A stretch of DNA of 64,000 nucleotides from Pectobacterium aquaticum (GTDB taxonomy: Bacteria > Pseudomonadota > Gammaproteobacteria > Enterobacterales > Enterobacteriaceae), in contig NZ_CP086253.1 in assembly GCF_003382565.3 (NCBI RefSeq), positions 2,480,001 through 2,544,000 of the forward strand, in the 5' to 3' direction. Below the pieces are notes generated by a model. The model saw only the letters and a program-made list of their open reading frames with translations. It made no database searches and was not told the DNA's origin. A program made the position numbers and the translations under genes. This document shows, piece after piece, positions 7,953 through 16,348 of this stretch (its first letter is position 1; each line of letters begins with the position of its first letter).

Positions 7953-9176
7953 TTAGCTCTGCACGTGTGCCATATCCGTACGCATTGAGGCCTCAACGGG
8001 TTGATGTTTAGGTGGTTTAACCCACAGGGTAATCAGTAGCGAGATGACTGACATAATGATGATGGCCATAAAGGTGGCTTGGAAACCGCCCAACTGCGCG
8101 GCGATAAACGAACCAGATAATGCACCGATACCGAATCCCTGATAAATCACGCCGTAGTTTTTGCTGTGATTTTTCAGACCGAAGAAGTCACCAACAATCG
8201 CCGGGAACACCGTGATATTGCCACCAAAGCAGAAGGCAATGGCGCTGACACAGGTAAAGAACAGAAGCGGATTAAGCGGCAGGAATGTCATCACTGACAC
8301 CGCCAGAATAGTCACGAACAGGGTAAAACTGATCACCCGCATACGTCCGACATTATCGGAAAGCGCGCCAAGCACAATTCGTCCAACGGTATTAAAAATC
8401 GCAATCGCAGACACGGCATTGGCCGCCATTGCCATATCCATTCCGGCCATTTGCACGCCGATATCTTTCACAATGCCAATCAAATACAGGCCGCTCATGC
8501 ACGCGGTGAAGAAGATAATAAACAGCAAATACGATTCTTTGGTCGCCAACATTTCAGCCAGCGAGAAATCACGCGCCTGCCCCTTAACCGCAGCCTGTTG
8601 AACCGGTACTGCAGCAGGTTCTTTCAGTAGTGAGCTACCAACCAAAACCATCGCCATGACAATAATGCCCCAGTAGAAAAAGGCTTCTGACACACCGACT
8701 TCCGCAATCAAAAAGCTGTTGACGTATTTGAACAGCAGGCTTCCGGTACCAAAGGCGCCAACAGAAATTCCTGCAATCAACCCTTTCCGGTTAGGGAACC
8801 ATTTGATCAGATTGGACAGCGTCGTGATGTATGCGGTGCCGTCCGCAAAACCGACAACAACGCCCATCAGCAGATAAATCAGCGTCAAAGACGGGCTTAC
8901 TGCACTCGCCATCAGCCCCGCGCCCAGCGCGATACCAGCGATCATCGTTAAGCGGCGCAGACCAATACGTTCCTGAAATTTACCGGCAAACAGCGTGGCA
9001 AAGGCCAGACAGAAACTGGTGATGGAAAACGTCGTCGCCACAGAGCTCAGCGTCCAGCCGAATTTGTCCACCAGCGGCTGGTTGAATAAACTCCAGGTGT
9101 AAATCGTGCCGAGTCCCATTTGGGTGATGATAGTACCGAGGACAATCAATCCCCGGTTAACAGGTGTGGTATTCAT
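7953..9176 (-). CDS. yhjX: YhjX-type MFS transporter, probable pyruvate carrier
   Basis: 407 aa with about 12 membrane segments of the major facilitator superfamily, oxalate/formate antiporter branch. It shares with E. coli YhjX the stretches LGTIITQ, IYTWSLFN, GFADGTAY, LSNLIKWFPNRKGLI, FTACMSGLYLIGI and KNYGVIYQGFGIG. E. coli yhjX is the main target of the pyruvate-responsive YpdA/YpdB system. Here homologues of both lie immediately upstream on the same strand, and a perfect-spacing YpdB-type direct repeat sits 153 bp before this start. GGGGAAAG precedes the ATG. Pyruvate as substrate is inferred from this context. Lactate or oxalate-like substrates cannot be excluded. Confidence 0.85.
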   Translation of the reverse strand: MNTTPVNRGLIVLGTIITQMGLGTIYTWSLFNQPLVDKFGWTLSSVATTFSITSFCLAFATLFAGKFQERIGLRRLTMIAGIALGAGLMASAVSPSLTLIYLLMGVVVGFADGTAYITTLSNLIKWFPNRKGLIAGISVGAFGTGSLLFKYVNSFLIAEVGVSEAFFYWGIIVMAMVLVGSSLLKEPAAVPVQQAAVKGQARDFSLAEMLATKESYLLFIIFFTACMSGLYLIGIVKDIGVQMAGMDMAMAANAVSAIAIFNTVGRIVLGALSDNVGRMRVISFTLFVTILAVSVMTFLPLNPLLFFTCVSAIAFCFGGNITVFPAIVGDFFGLKNHSKNYGVIYQGFGIGALSGSFIAAQLGGFQATFMAIIIMSVISLLITLWVKPPKHQPVEASMRTDMAHVQS

Positions 9177-9328
9177 GGGCTTTCCCCTACATCAAAAATT
9201 GGTCCGATTCACTCGGCACGCTAAAAAATATAAGCTGATGTGGAGAAGAGAAAATCCATCAAAACACTGTCAGCTTATGGGCTGAGGCCAGTATACAAGC
9301 GGGCTGACAGTGGTTGTTCGAATGGGGA

Positions 9329-9359
9329 ATGAGATGCCTGAAACGCGGAATGAAATGCC
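9329..9359 (-). promoter_or_regulatory. PyrR/YpdB binding site (direct repeat) upstream of yhjX
   Basis: On the minus strand the sequence reads GGCATTTCAT, an 11-nt spacer, then GGCATCTCAT. The reported E. coli YpdB target is the direct repeat GGCATTTCAT-N11-GGCATTTCAT. The match is 19 of 20 with exact spacing. It lies in the 184-bp gap between the regulator gene and the transporter, directly after the regulator's stop codon, so the transporter has its own regulated promoter. Confidence 0.9.
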
Positions 9360-9360
9360 G

Positions 9361-10110
9361 TTAAAGACGCATCAATGACCTGAACGCCTTTATCTTGCTT
9401 CGGCTTACCGGGACTTCAAAATCCAGCTCGTTCAATCGCAGAATATAGGTATTGTTAAACCACGGCACAATTTCACGGATTTTCGTCAGGTTGACGCAGT
9501 AAGAGCGATGGCAACGGAAGAAGTACTCTTCCGGCAAGCGACTGCAAAACTCCGTAATATTCATCGGCATGATGAATTCTTCACGCCGAGTATAAACCAG
9601 CGTGACCTTTTCCTGCGCAGCCGCATAGTAGATATTGTTAATGTCCGTGACGATAATCCGTTCGTCTTTCATCAGGTTAATAGTGTGCTGCGCACTTCTC
9701 GGGGCACTCGCCTGCGCGCCCGTTTCGACAGCCGGTGCTATTTGCCGCTGCTGCCAGGTTGTTTCCAGTTTACGCAGCATCGTGATGATGCGTGATTCAT
9801 GATACGGTTTGAGAATGTAATCGAAGGCTTCGACTTCAAACGCCTCAACCGCATGTTCTTTGTACGCCGTAATAAAAATGATGTAAGGTTTATGCGCGAA
9901 TTTGCTGATATTTTGCGCCAGCCAGACGCCATCTAACGAGGGGATATTGATATCCAAAAAGATCGCATCGACGTCGTTATGTTGCAGATATTTCAGTACA
10001 TCCAGCCCGTCATCAAATGTCGCCGCAATCGTAATATCACTGTGCTGCTTGATGAGGTAACTCAGCTCTTGCTGCGCGAGGAACTCATCCTCAACAATAA
10101 TGGCTTTCAT
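9361..10110 (-). CDS. ypdB: PyrR/YpdB-type LytTR response regulator
   Basis: 249 aa. The receiver domain (about 1-120) has the acidic pair in IIVEDE, the phospho-acceptor Asp in AIFLDINIPSLDG and the conserved Lys in DYILKPY. A linker of about 25 residues leads to a LytTR DNA-binding domain (about 145-249) with FRCHRSYCVNL and the C-terminal VPVSRSKIKAF. Nearly every block matches E. coli YpdB (PyrR), the activator of yhjX. Its start overlaps the kinase stop by 4 nt, so the two are translationally coupled. The target repeat lies just beyond its stop codon. Confidence 0.93.
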   Translation of the reverse strand: MKAIIVEDEFLAQQELSYLIKQHSDITIAATFDDGLDVLKYLQHNDVDAIFLDINIPSLDGVWLAQNISKFAHKPYIIFITAYKEHAVEAFEVEAFDYILKPYHESRIITMLRKLETTWQQRQIAPAVETGAQASAPRSAQHTINLMKDERIIVTDINNIYYAAAQEKVTLVYTRREEFIMPMNITEFCSRLPEEYFFRCHRSYCVNLTKIREIVPWFNNTYILRLNELDFEVPVSRSKIKAFRSLMRL

Positions 10111-11852
10111 GGGTTGCCTCCTGTTTGTTCAGCAGCAGAATATCTCGGTTGTGGCACCTGAATGGCATCCGGCAACGCCGACGGGGTTTTATCTTCTCGT
10201 GGAATGTAGAAATAAATTTCGGTCCCCGGTTCCAGTCGGCGAATATGCAGCCCATCGCCATAGAGCAAACGGACCCGGTGATGGACATTCAGCAAGCCAA
10301 TTCTATTCCCTGGCAATTCATTGCGCGCGACGCGATCCATCGTTTCCTGACTGATACCATTACCCGTATCTTTTACCGCGACTAGTAGCTTATCGCTCTG
10401 CTCCTTCACGGACAGCACCACGGTTCCTTTGCCTCTGCAAGGCTGGATACCGTGCACAATCGCGTTTTCTACCAGCGGCTGAATTAACAAGCTGGGGATT
10501 TTGTACGCTAAATCGTCGTCGATATCGTAAATCACCGTTAACTTGGCTCCGAACCGCGCCTGCTCAATCGCGATATAATCCTGAATTTGGTATAGCTCTT
10601 TCTTTATATCGATCAGCGCATCGTCGTTGAGTTCGAGGTTATAGCGCAAATAGCGAGACAGATTGATCACCAGTTGGCGCGCGGTATCGGGATTAATACG
10701 AATAGATGAGGAAATCGCATTCAGCGCATTAAAAAGAAAGTGCGGATTGATCTTACTTTGCAGCGCTCTCAGTTCCGCTTTATTTGCCATATCACGCAGT
10801 TGCTCGGTGCGGGACACTTCAATTTGCGTTGACATGATTTGCGATAAACCGACAGCCATCACGCGTAATGAATAGGTAATTTTATGCGCATGGCGATAAT
10901 AAATTTTCAGCGTGCCGGTCACCTGCCCATGCTCCCACAGCGGGATGACAATCATCGAATGGATTTCCGGCGTCAGATGCTGTTCATCATTATTTTTAAT
11001 GATGATTTTCCCGTCATGAATCGCCTGTTGCGTCATTGGGCTAATAATATCGTGTCCGATATTATATTTTTTTTCCCCAATCCCCACATACGCCTGAATG
11101 TGCTGCGTGTTCGTTATTGCCACTGCATCTGCATTAATTTCAGTCCGAATGATCCTACAGATGGCCGTCAATGAATCGCTGTTAATATTGCGGAAATACG
11201 GCAGTGTCTTGTGTGCGATATCCAGCGCGAGTTTGGCCTGCCTAGCGGCAATGACCTCTTTTTCATTCGCCACGCTTTGCACCAGCAGGACGATCAGGCC
11301 GATACACACGGAGCCAAGAATCATCGGCACCGCAATCTTTGAGACAATATCCAGCCCCAACTCAATCGGCGTCGCCCATGCCACAACCAGCAGCATGGTT
11401 AACGACTCACACAGCATGCCGCCCAGAATACCGATGCTCCACTGCTGTTCTTTTTTGACTTTCTTATTGATGTAGCCAGAAGTGATACCGGCGATGATGC
11501 TGGTAATCAGGCAAGGTACGGAGGTGATACCATCAATATCAATGAGATAACGGTGTGCCCCCGCAATGATGCCAGTTGCAATGCCTACCCAAGGACCGAA
11601 GAGAATACCGCCGGACATCACGGCAATCACACGCACGTTGACGAGCGACCCTTCAACATTAATGCCGGAATACGTACCAAACAGCGCAAACAGCGAAAAG
11701 ATGGCCGTCACCGTCACCCGCTCTCCAGGCGAGTGCTGCTCTTTTTGCAGTAATTGCCGGAACTGACGCGTTCTTGTCAGGAAAAACAGACAAATCAGCA
11801 TCAGCGCGGCGCGGTCGAAGACCGCAAGGAGCATTTCAAATATTTCGTGCAC
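10107..11852 (-). CDS. ypdA: PyrS/YpdA-type LytS family sensor kinase
   Basis: 581 aa. The N-terminal half holds about six membrane helices of the 5TM-LYT type (NVRVIAVMSGGILFGPWVG). A GAF domain follows at about 210-350, then the His_kinase domain with the phospho-acceptor in NPHFLFNALNAISS, and an ATPase domain with LVENAIVHGI and GNGI. It resembles E. coli YpdA (PyrS), which senses extracellular pyruvate. The start is a GTG at 11852 (GTG CAC GAA ATA), matching the MHEIF start of E. coli YpdA. It heads the ypdA-ypdB-yhjX cluster, whose transporter lies at a separate locus in E. coli. Confidence 0.93.
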   Translation of the reverse strand: MHEIFEMLLAVFDRAALMLICLFFLTRTRQFRQLLQKEQHSPGERVTVTAIFSLFALFGTYSGINVEGSLVNVRVIAVMSGGILFGPWVGIATGIIAGAHRYLIDIDGITSVPCLITSIIAGITSGYINKKVKKEQQWSIGILGGMLCESLTMLLVVAWATPIELGLDIVSKIAVPMILGSVCIGLIVLLVQSVANEKEVIAARQAKLALDIAHKTLPYFRNINSDSLTAICRIIRTEINADAVAITNTQHIQAYVGIGEKKYNIGHDIISPMTQQAIHDGKIIIKNNDEQHLTPEIHSMIVIPLWEHGQVTGTLKIYYRHAHKITYSLRVMAVGLSQIMSTQIEVSRTEQLRDMANKAELRALQSKINPHFLFNALNAISSSIRINPDTARQLVINLSRYLRYNLELNDDALIDIKKELYQIQDYIAIEQARFGAKLTVIYDIDDDLAYKIPSLLIQPLVENAIVHGIQPCRGKGTVVLSVKEQSDKLLVAVKDTGNGISQETMDRVARNELPGNRIGLLNVHHRVRLLYGDGLHIRRLEPGTEIYFYIPREDKTPSALPDAIQVPQPRYSAAEQTGGNP

Positions 11853-12013
11853 GGGACATCCGGTACAGGGTTACGAGCCAGAACTATAGAAAAAATGTGA
11901 TCCAGATTCCACTTTTTAGTCTGTGAACCGTGTGGAGAGCGCAAAGTATGAAAGCCAGCGGATGCTGGTTTTCGGTAGGACAGGATAGTAAAAACGCTGT
12001 TCGTCTACCTTGC

Positions 12014-14182
12014 TTACACGTCTATTGGCTTATTCAGTTTCAGCAACTGGGTAAATTCCTCCGCAGGCATCGGATGTCCAAACAGATATCCCTGCGCTTC
12101 CTCACACCCTTTACCCCGCAGACGCTCGCTCTGCTCTAAGGTTTCCACACCCTCTGCAATCACACCCAGACCGAAACTTTTCCCGAGATACAGGATCGCT
12201 CGGACAATCGCCGCATCCGGCGGAGACTCGCACATGGTTCGGACAAACGTTTGATCGATCTTCAGCCGAGTCACCGGGTAGTTTTTAAGCATGCTGAGCG
12301 ACGCATAGCCCGTTCCATAATCATCAAAGGCAATACCGATTCCTGCTTCACGCAACGTATTTAACGGCTGCAACATACTTTCATCATACCGCAGGATGAT
12401 ATTCTCCGTGATTTCCAGCTCCAGAGAACGGGGTTGTAACCCAGTACGCGCAAGAACATCCATAATCTTTTGCGCCAACATACCGGTACGAAACTGCGCG
12501 CTGAAAAGATTAATGCTGATACGAAAATAGCTGTCACTCGCCTGACACCATTCTGCCGCCTGCCTGCATGCCGTTTCGACGATCCAATCCCCGACACGTT
12601 CTGCCCATGGGCCGTTTTCCAGTGCAGTAAGAAACGCGGCTGGGCTAAGCACCCCTCTTTCTGGGTGACGCCAGCGCAGCAGCGCCTCCGCCCCAACAAT
12701 CTCATTCGTCGCCAGTTTGACCTGTGGTTGATAGAACATCTCAAACTCATGCTGCTCGTAAGCGCGCACAAATTCTAACTGGAAAGCATGCTTAGCTTGA
12801 AAGACCTCAAGTAGTTCTCGCGTAAAAAAGCGGTAGCAGTTTCGACCTTCAGACTTCGCCTGATACAGCGCTAAATCCGCGCTTGTCAACAGATCCTGCA
12901 CGGTCAATCCATATTCTGGGTACAGCACCGCACCAATGCTGGCACTAATATTGATTTGATGATCGTCAATAATCATCGCCCGCGAAATTTCATGAATAAT
13001 TTGCTCTGCGATTTTGCCTGCGACCTTTTTGTCACTCAGACCAGGAAAAAGCAGCGCAAATTCATCACCGCCCATTCTCGCCACAACATCACCGGAGCGA
13101 ACCGTGGCTTTTATTTTTTTGGCGACATGCACCAGAATATTATCGCCGCAGGAATGCCCCAGACTGTCATTCACATCTTTGAATCCATCCAAATCGACCA
13201 TCATGATACAAACCGCAGGTTCATTCTTTAGCGCGGTTTCCAGGCTGGATTTCAGCAACGTCCGGTTTGCCAACCCAGTTAACGGGTCCAGATGCGCCAG
13301 CAAAAACAGCCGTTCTTCATTTCGCCGCCGTTCTGTAATGTCACGCAATATCGCGCCATAGTTAATATTATCGTTGTCTTCCCACATAGAAACCGATAAT
13401 TCGACTGGAACCAGACTACCGCCTTTAGCTTGTACGTTGAGCTCCAGCGTTACGCCTTTCATCAGCGAATCCCGATCGGTGACCAAGTGGTTAAGCTGCA
13501 CGACAAAGGCATCGGGCACGATGGTATTAATACTGCGGCCAATAATCTCCTCGTCAGTATATTCCAGCATGTGTTCCGCTGCGGTATTCCAGAAGGTGAT
13601 CATCCCCTTCTCATTAACGCACAAAATGGTATCAGGCGAGGTATTGGCAATATTTTCAAAACGCACCTGACTGGCTTTCCGCGCCAGTTCCAAACGTCGC
13701 ATTTCCAGCTTATCCATCACTAATGAAGCCAGATCCTGCAAATTGTGCTCATCACGTTTGGTGAATGCCGTTCTGGGTTTCAAATCGATAATGCACAAGG
13801 TGCCGATGGCATGCCCAGACAACGTAATGAGTGGAATGCCAGCATAAAAACGAAGGTAGGGAACGCCCACAACCAGCGGATTATTTTTAAAACGCGCATC
13901 CTTAAGGGCATCGGGCACGACCATGATCTTTTTCTTTAGGATCGTATGGGCACAAAAAGAGATATCGCGAGACGTTTCGCAAAAAGGAACGCCTACGCTG
14001 GCAGCAAACAGTTGGTGTTCAGCCTCTACTAGCGACACCAATACGATAGGCACGCTGAAGATGTTAGCGGCCAGACTAATCAGGTTACTCAGACCTGGAT
14101 CAAATAATACGTTCTTAATGCCATACTCACGAAGAGCAGCAAGACGTTTGTCTTCATCTTTGCTTATTGGGGCACGACTCAT
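12014..14182 (-). CDS. GAF-PAS-GGDEF-EAL cyclic-di-GMP signalling protein
   Basis: 722 aa and soluble. Domains: GAF at about 20-160 (VPIVLVSLVEAEHQLF), PAS at about 170-290 ending in RDITERRRNEERL, diguanylate cyclase GGDEF at about 300-460 with an intact MGGDEFALLF active site, and phosphodiesterase EAL at about 475-715 with EALLRWRHP, the ITENII glutamate, DDYGTGYASL and AEGVET. Both catalytic signatures are intact, so it could make or degrade c-di-GMP, with the GAF and PAS modules as input. The ligand is unknown. It has a strong GGAGGGGG ribosome-binding site. It lies next to the pyruvate-sensor cluster on the same strand, but a 160-bp gap argues against a shared operon. Confidence 0.93.
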   Translation of the reverse strand: MSRAPISKDEDKRLAALREYGIKNVLFDPGLSNLISLAANIFSVPIVLVSLVEAEHQLFAASVGVPFCETSRDISFCAHTILKKKIMVVPDALKDARFKNNPLVVGVPYLRFYAGIPLITLSGHAIGTLCIIDLKPRTAFTKRDEHNLQDLASLVMDKLEMRRLELARKASQVRFENIANTSPDTILCVNEKGMITFWNTAAEHMLEYTDEEIIGRSINTIVPDAFVVQLNHLVTDRDSLMKGVTLELNVQAKGGSLVPVELSVSMWEDNDNINYGAILRDITERRRNEERLFLLAHLDPLTGLANRTLLKSSLETALKNEPAVCIMMVDLDGFKDVNDSLGHSCGDNILVHVAKKIKATVRSGDVVARMGGDEFALLFPGLSDKKVAGKIAEQIIHEISRAMIIDDHQINISASIGAVLYPEYGLTVQDLLTSADLALYQAKSEGRNCYRFFTRELLEVFQAKHAFQLEFVRAYEQHEFEMFYQPQVKLATNEIVGAEALLRWRHPERGVLSPAAFLTALENGPWAERVGDWIVETACRQAAEWCQASDSYFRISINLFSAQFRTGMLAQKIMDVLARTGLQPRSLELEITENIILRYDESMLQPLNTLREAGIGIAFDDYGTGYASLSMLKNYPVTRLKIDQTFVRTMCESPPDAAIVRAILYLGKSFGLGVIAEGVETLEQSERLRGKGCEEAQGYLFGHPMPAEEFTQLLKLNKPIDV

Positions 14183-14568
14183 GGGTTCCCCCTCCCATCG
14201 TATTAATGTTCATATTAGACAAAAATTTAGCGATAAATCCAAAATATTGCAGCAATGATAAGAGCAGCAGGCCAACGTTAGCAAACTCAGGCCCTTCTCT
14301 TGCCAAGAGTCAAGACGTATGGTAACTGAGTATTGAGTATGGCAAAAGATCCAGACTCTATCCTCCATGCAAATCATGAATAACAACAAGTAGAAGCATG
14401 AATTAAGATAATAGATGAAACGCGAAATAGAAAGATACCGCCGCACTCACAACGTTGAGCGATAAGGCCAGAAAAGAAAGGAGAAGGGTTGGTATATTCA
14501 AGTACTTCGACCGGATAACGGCAACCTATTATCAAGTTATTAACAGAATATAACCAACCAGAGAATAA
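14183..14568. other. 386-bp gap without a recognisable gene
   Basis: AT-rich DNA between the GGDEF-EAL gene and the DUF1883-like gene, both on the minus strand. The only open frame of note (14210-14446, minus, 78 codons) has no family signature and no convincing ribosome-binding site. The segment probably holds the GGDEF-EAL promoter. Confidence 0.5.
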
Positions 14569-14826
14569 TCAGGCGGGGAAATAGGTTATTGAATGCTCAG
14601 GTGTATCATTTTTTGCTCGAATCACGACATCCCAAATCCCTGTATAAGGCACCGTTAAATACACTTCGCCTTCCGCATGACGGCAAATAGAGTCCTGCGT
14701 AGCACTATTCTCTTCAGTCATGGTTTCCTGTTCACCATTGCTCATTTGCACTTCAAATGTATTAGTACACCGGACAATTACCGTATCACCACCAAACAGA
14801 CTTAAACACGTGCGAATTACAGACAT
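14569..14826 (-). CDS. Small DUF1883-like protein
   Basis: 85 aa from the ATG at 14826, which is preceded by GGAGG at 4 nt. A longer frame up to 14892 is open but lacks a ribosome-binding site. The pattern GDTVIVRC near the start and VYLTVPYTGIWDVVIRAKN with a final HSITYFP resembles DUF1883, small beta-rich proteins of unknown role. The central part is rich in Glu, Gln, Ser and Thr. I do not recognise a specific gene and assign no function. An FNR/CRP-like palindrome lies about 107 bp upstream. Confidence 0.6.
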   Translation of the reverse strand: MSVIRTCLSLFGGDTVIVRCTNTFEVQMSNGEQETMTEENSATQDSICRHAEGEVYLTVPYTGIWDVVIRAKNDTPEHSITYFPA

Positions 14827-14932
14827 ACATCCTCCGCGACACGCAGTCATGCGCATGCTTAATGAAACGAATTTATTGATTATATTTCCCACAACGGGAT
14901 GCCCATAAAAGCAAAATGCATACGGCCAGATT

Positions 14933-14946
14933 GTGATTTAGATCAA
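14933..14946. promoter_or_regulatory. FNR/CRP-like site
   Basis: GTGAT-TTAG-ATCAA differs from the FNR consensus TTGAT-N4-ATCAA at one half-site position, and overlaps TGTGA-N6-TCAAG, an imperfect CRP site. It is placed to act on the small gene starting at 14826 (minus). The rest of the 14827-15193 gap shows no gene but contains inverted repeats (see findings). Confidence 0.35.
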
Positions 14947-15193
14947 GTGACCCACATGTTTAAAGCAAATCAGGGGGAGGAATAAGACGATACTATGACT
15001 GCCTGATACTTATTAGGATTCTTGATAATCGAGCGATAGCGCTTAGGGATGCCGACGTTATCTCATCCTGCCACACAGGATTAGCGCCACAAGATAACAA
15101 CTTAAATCGTATTTCAAGTTGTATTTATGTGCAATTATTACACGTACCAATGACGAACGGCGGTGGCTTTTTTTAAACAAGATTCATACCCGC

Positions 15194-15222
15194 TTGATAA
15201 ATGACAACCTAGGTTGTACATT
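15194..15222 (+). promoter_or_regulatory. rdgA promoter with an internal operator palindrome; predicted leaderless mRNA
   Basis: TTGATA (15194-15199), a 17-bp spacer and TACATT (15217-15222) form a plausible sigma-70 promoter. Between the two hexamers lies a perfect 14-bp palindrome, ACAACCTAGGTTGT (15204-15217). The rdgA ATG begins 7 nt after the -10 box, so transcription would start at or beside the start codon, and there is no Shine-Dalgarno. Lambda cI is likewise leaderless when transcribed from PRM. Autorepression by RdgA binding the palindrome is inferred. Confidence 0.7.
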
Positions 15223-15228
15223 GATCAG

Positions 15229-15963
15229 ATGAAAACGACACTTGCAGAACGATTAAAGACCGCCAGAACTGCACAAGGGCTTAGTCAAAAAGCACTTGGC
15301 GACATGATTGGCGTATCTCAGGCCGCCATACAGAAGATCGAGGTGGGGAAAGCGTCGCAGACAACCAAGATTGTTGAGCTTTCCAATGCACTACATGTTC
15401 GCCCTGAATGGTTGGCAAACGGCGAAGATCCAATGCGTAGCAGCGAAGTCACTCGCTCGCTTCAGGAACCCAGCATTCCGCCAAAATCCGAATGGGGCAC
15501 CGTATCAGCTTGGGATAGCACGACAGAACTATCAGAGGACGAGGTGGAAGTGCCCTTTTTAAAGGATATTGAGTTTGCCTGCGGCGACGGACGCATTCAA
15601 AGTGAGGATTACAACGGCTTTAAGCTCCGTTTCTCTAAAGCTACGCTGCGTAAGGTGGGGGCAAATACGGACGGTTCAGGCGTTCTTTGCTTCCCGGCTG
15701 CGGGTGACAGTATGGAACCCATCATTCCTGATGGAACCACCGTTGCGGTTGATACTAACAACAAACGCATCATTGATGGAAAGCTGTACGCCATCGCTCA
15801 GGAAGGCGGCGGCAACGACAAACTAAAACGAATCAAACAACTTTACCGCAAGCCGGGCGGTCTTCTCGTGATCCATAGCTTCAATCGCGAGACTGACGAA
15901 GAAGCCTACGAATCTGACGTCGAGATCATTGGCCGCGTGTTCTGGTATTCGGTGCTGCTGTAA
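15229..15963 (+). CDS. rdgA: RdgA, phage CI-like SOS-cleavable regulator
   Basis: 244 aa. An N-terminal Xre/Cro helix-turn-helix (about 5-60, GLSQKALGDMIGVSQAAIQKIE) is followed by a linker and an S24/LexA-like autoprotease domain with the nucleophile in GDSMEP and a Lys in the KLKRIK region. A Cys-Gly pair in FACGDG is a likely self-cleavage site, as in UmuD. This matches RdgA of Erwinia carotovora, which with RecA and RdgB couples DNA damage to pectin lyase, carotovoricin and lysis. No phage structural genes are nearby, so it is a domesticated regulator here. I take the ATG at 15229. A TTG at 15214 would fall inside the operator. Confidence 0.88.
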   Translation: MKTTLAERLKTARTAQGLSQKALGDMIGVSQAAIQKIEVGKASQTTKIVELSNALHVRPEWLANGEDPMRSSEVTRSLQEPSIPPKSEWGTVSAWDSTTELSEDEVEVPFLKDIEFACGDGRIQSEDYNGFKLRFSKATLRKVGANTDGSGVLCFPAAGDSMEPIIPDGTTVAVDTNNKRIIDGKLYAIAQEGGGNDKLKRIKQLYRKPGGLLVIHSFNRETDEEAYESDVEIIGRVFWYSVLL

Positions 15964-16012
15964 CACTAAATTAGCGGTATCCCGCGCTATAGCGCTCTCT
16001 TTTCTCTCATCA

Positions 16013-16046
16013 AAGCCGGCGGACCAATACGGACGCCGGCTTGTTT
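16013..16046 (+). terminator. Probable rdgA terminator
   Basis: AAGCCGGCG and CGCCGGCTT form a 9-bp stem with a 12-nt loop, 50 bp after the rdgA stop codon, followed by a short run TGTTTG. The T-tract is weak. Confidence 0.55.
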
Positions 16047-16237
16047 GATCAATACATGTTTTGCCAATAAAAGGGCTACCAGTAACCGCTTTACCAATAA
16101 ACGTTTCAGCGCTAAAAAACGTTTACCCCCGCCCAAGTAACCTTACCTACGCGCAACAATTTTATACAATCCTCATGCTATTGTTTCATCAACCCTTGTT
16201 GATGTTGTGTTATTCATCCTGTCAATGTTGTTCCTTT

Positions 16238-16260
16238 CCCGCCCTGTGGCGGGATTTTTT
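16238..16260 (+). terminator. Rho-independent terminator in the rdgA-rdgB gap
   Basis: CCCGCC-CTGT-GGCGGG followed by ATTTTTT. It stands 275 bp after rdgA and more than 200 bp before rdgB, so it could end rdgA read-through or a short RNA transcribed within 16050-16237. That stretch has no convincing ORF. Confidence 0.75.
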
Positions 16261-16348
16261 GCCCCTCATCTGGCCTTTTTTGCGTGTAGCCTCGCGGGTT
16301 GTCATTTCTTTTTACAACCAAAAACAACTCAAATTAAAACTAAAGATG

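Noticed and set aside
14210..14446. 78-codon open frame downstream of the DUF1883-like gene
   Set aside because: Aromatic/Cys-rich translation with no family signal and no clear ribosome-binding site, in an AT-rich promoter region.
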